Positions 5,423-6,499 of a stretch of 6,499 nt of DNA are shown one piece after another (positions within the stretch are counted from its first letter, which is position 1; each line of letters begins with the position of its first letter). Both the position numbers and the translations under genes were made by a program. The notes beneath the pieces were generated by a model. The model had not been told where the DNA came from. It worked only from the letters and a program-made list of their open reading frames with translations, and made no database searches. This DNA is from Marinilabiliaceae bacterium UBA5213 (GTDB lineage Bacteria > Bacteroidota > Bacteroidia > Bacteroidales > Marinilabiliaceae), in assembly GCA_002412555.1 (NCBI GenBank), contig DHVH01000092.1, positions 1-6,499 on the forward strand, written 5' to 3'.

Positions 5423-6499
5423 ATGGATGCAATAGAATTAATGGATTTAATCCAGATGGGCGAATCAAGTAAAGTGCAATTTAAAGTTCGAGTAACCAAT
5501 GCCAATTCTATAGGTGCAGAAATGGTCGCCTTTTCCAATACCAAGGGAGGTCTGATAATTATTGGTGTCGATGATAAAACGGGAGAAATAAAAGGGCTTT
5601 CTTTCGAGGAATTACAAGCTACAAATGAACTATTGGCCAATTCAGCCTCCAATAATATTAAAGCGCCTATATATATCTATACTGAAACTGTAAAAATAAA
5701 AGAACAAAACGTCGTAGTTGCCCACATAGCTGAGGGAACAAGCAAACCGCACATGGACAACAATGGGACTATTTGGGTAAAGAATGGCTCAGATAAAAGA
5801 AAAGTAGTGGCAAAAGAGGAATTAGCGCGCTTACTTCAAAGTAGTGGCAACTTGTATGCAGACGAAACCATAGTAACAGGGACTACGGTAAATGACATAG
5901 ACGAAGCCTTTTTCCAGAAGTTTATTCTTGCAAAAACGAAAAAATCAATAGAAGAATTTGGCCAGTCAACTTCATCTATTCTTGCTAACTTAGGAATGAT
6001 TAAGGAAGGAAATATTAGTCTTGGTGCCCTACTCCTTTTTGGCAAGCATCCACAGCAATATAGACCGACCTTTACTGTTCAGTGTATTTCTTTTGTCGGA
6101 AATGAAATAAGCTCAAACAAGTATCGGGATAAAGAAGATCCTTTCACAGGCAATTTAAAGCAATTGTATGATCAAACGCTTTCATTTGTTACTCGAAACT
6201 TAAAAAAAGTCCAAGTAAAAAGCGGCTTTAATTCCCCATCTGAATTAGAAATACCCTTGGAAACGATCGAAGAGTTATTGGTTAACACTTTGGTCCACAG
6301 AGATTATTTCATTTCATCAAGCATTAAAGTCTTTATCTTTGACAACAGAATAGAAATAATTAGTCCGGGAAAACTCCCTAACACCCTAACAATTGATAGC
6401 ATAAAAATAGGAACTTCTATTCCCCGCAATCCAATCCTTTTCACAAATGCCAGATACCTTCTGCCTTTTGTTGGGGTTGGTAGCGGAATACCACGAGCC
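5423..6499 (+). CDS. AlbA_2 (Schlafen-like) domain plus RecG-type HATPase_c_4 protein (3' end cut by window edge)
   Basis: 359 codons are open from ATG at 5423 to the right edge. An in-frame TGA at 5378-5380 and no other start before 5423 fix the start; AAAAAAGGA at 5404-5412 is a weak ribosome binding site. Residues 11-130 are an AlbA_2/Schlafen-type domain: GESSKVQFK at 13-21, EMVAFSNTKGGLIIIGVDD at 33-51, and IWVKNGSDKRKV at 117-128. Residues 155-230 are a linker with a winged-helix-like stretch. Residues 280-359 are the start of a HATPase_c_4 domain: EELLVNTLVHRDY at 283-295, IEIISPGKLP at 310-319, RNPIL at 335-339, and GVGSGIPR at 351-358. This architecture is common in bacterial accessory regions, where it is annotated as a putative transcriptional regulator or ATP-binding protein; its biochemical role is not settled. 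The second Glu of the usual ESxxxEFK motif is Gln19 here. Codon use appears more A/T-rich than in the effector genes at the left. It is transcribed away from the hip operon. Confidence 0.85.
   Translation, partial: MDAIELMDLIQMGESSKVQFKVRVTNANSIGAEMVAFSNTKGGLIIIGVDDKTGEIKGLSFEELQATNELLANSASNNIKAPIYIYTETVKIKEQNVVVAHIAEGTSKPHMDNNGTIWVKNGSDKRKVVAKEELARLLQSSGNLYADETIVTGTTVNDIDEAFFQKFILAKTKKSIEEFGQSTSSILANLGMIKEGNISLGALLLFGKHPQQYRPTFTVQCISFVGNEISSNKYRDKEDPFTGNLKQLYDQTLSFVTRNLKKVQVKSGFNSPSELEIPLETIEELLVNTLVHRDYFISSSIKVFIFDNRIEIISPGKLPNTLTIDSIKIGTSIPRNPILFTNARYLLPFVGVGSGIPRA

Noticed and set aside
5209..5652. A 147-codon minus-strand frame
   Set aside because: It is antisense to the N-terminus of the AlbA_2 gene, whose motifs are clear, and shows no domain of its own.

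Overview
The window looks like a fragment of a Bacteroidota chromosome. The evidence is indirect. Two intergenic regions hold exact matches to the Bacteroidota -7 promoter box (TAnnTTTG), ribosome binding sites are weak or absent, and the intergenic DNA is very A/T-rich. No rRNA, tRNA, CRISPR array or insertion sequence is visible.

Left part (1-3164, minus strand): a two-gene contractile-injection cargo module. A 241-residue PAAR-type spike-tip protein is followed after only 8 bases by a large protein that is open for all 810 codons up to the left edge of the window. Its N-terminal half has the hallmarks of the VasX/BTH_I2691 family of type VI secretion effectors. Its visible C-terminal part becomes hydrophobic and helical, as expected of a membrane-active (pore-forming type) toxin. 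The immunity gene would be expected beyond the left edge.

Middle part (3165-5023, minus strand): a compact toxin-antitoxin operon of the tripartite HipBST kind. The order is hipB (DNA-binding repressor), hipS (a free-standing HipA N-subdomain) and hipT (a HipA-like Ser/Thr kinase with a Ser-Ile-Ser motif in its Gly-rich loop). hipB and hipS overlap by 4 bases and hipS and hipT are 2 bases apart. A possible fourth small reading frame begins 2 bases after the hipT stop codon and lies in the 331-base gap before the PAAR gene. It is weakly supported.

Right part (5024-6499): a 399-base divergent intergenic region carries a 10-bp direct repeat and three inverted repeats in front of hipB, and a -7 box facing right. 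It leads into a plus-strand gene, cut by the right edge, that encodes an AlbA_2 (Schlafen-like) domain followed by a RecG-type HATPase_c_4 domain. Such proteins are often found in accessory and defence regions. Together the window reads as an accessory island: an antibacterial effector pair, a persistence/defence-type toxin-antitoxin kinase and an AlbA_2/ATPase protein side by side. The genes are of recognisable families. The least usual points are the Ig-like C-terminal extension on the PAAR protein, the SIS-type three-gene Hip system in this lineage, the Glu-to-Gln change in the AlbA_2 motif, and the unexplained 3330-3494 segment.
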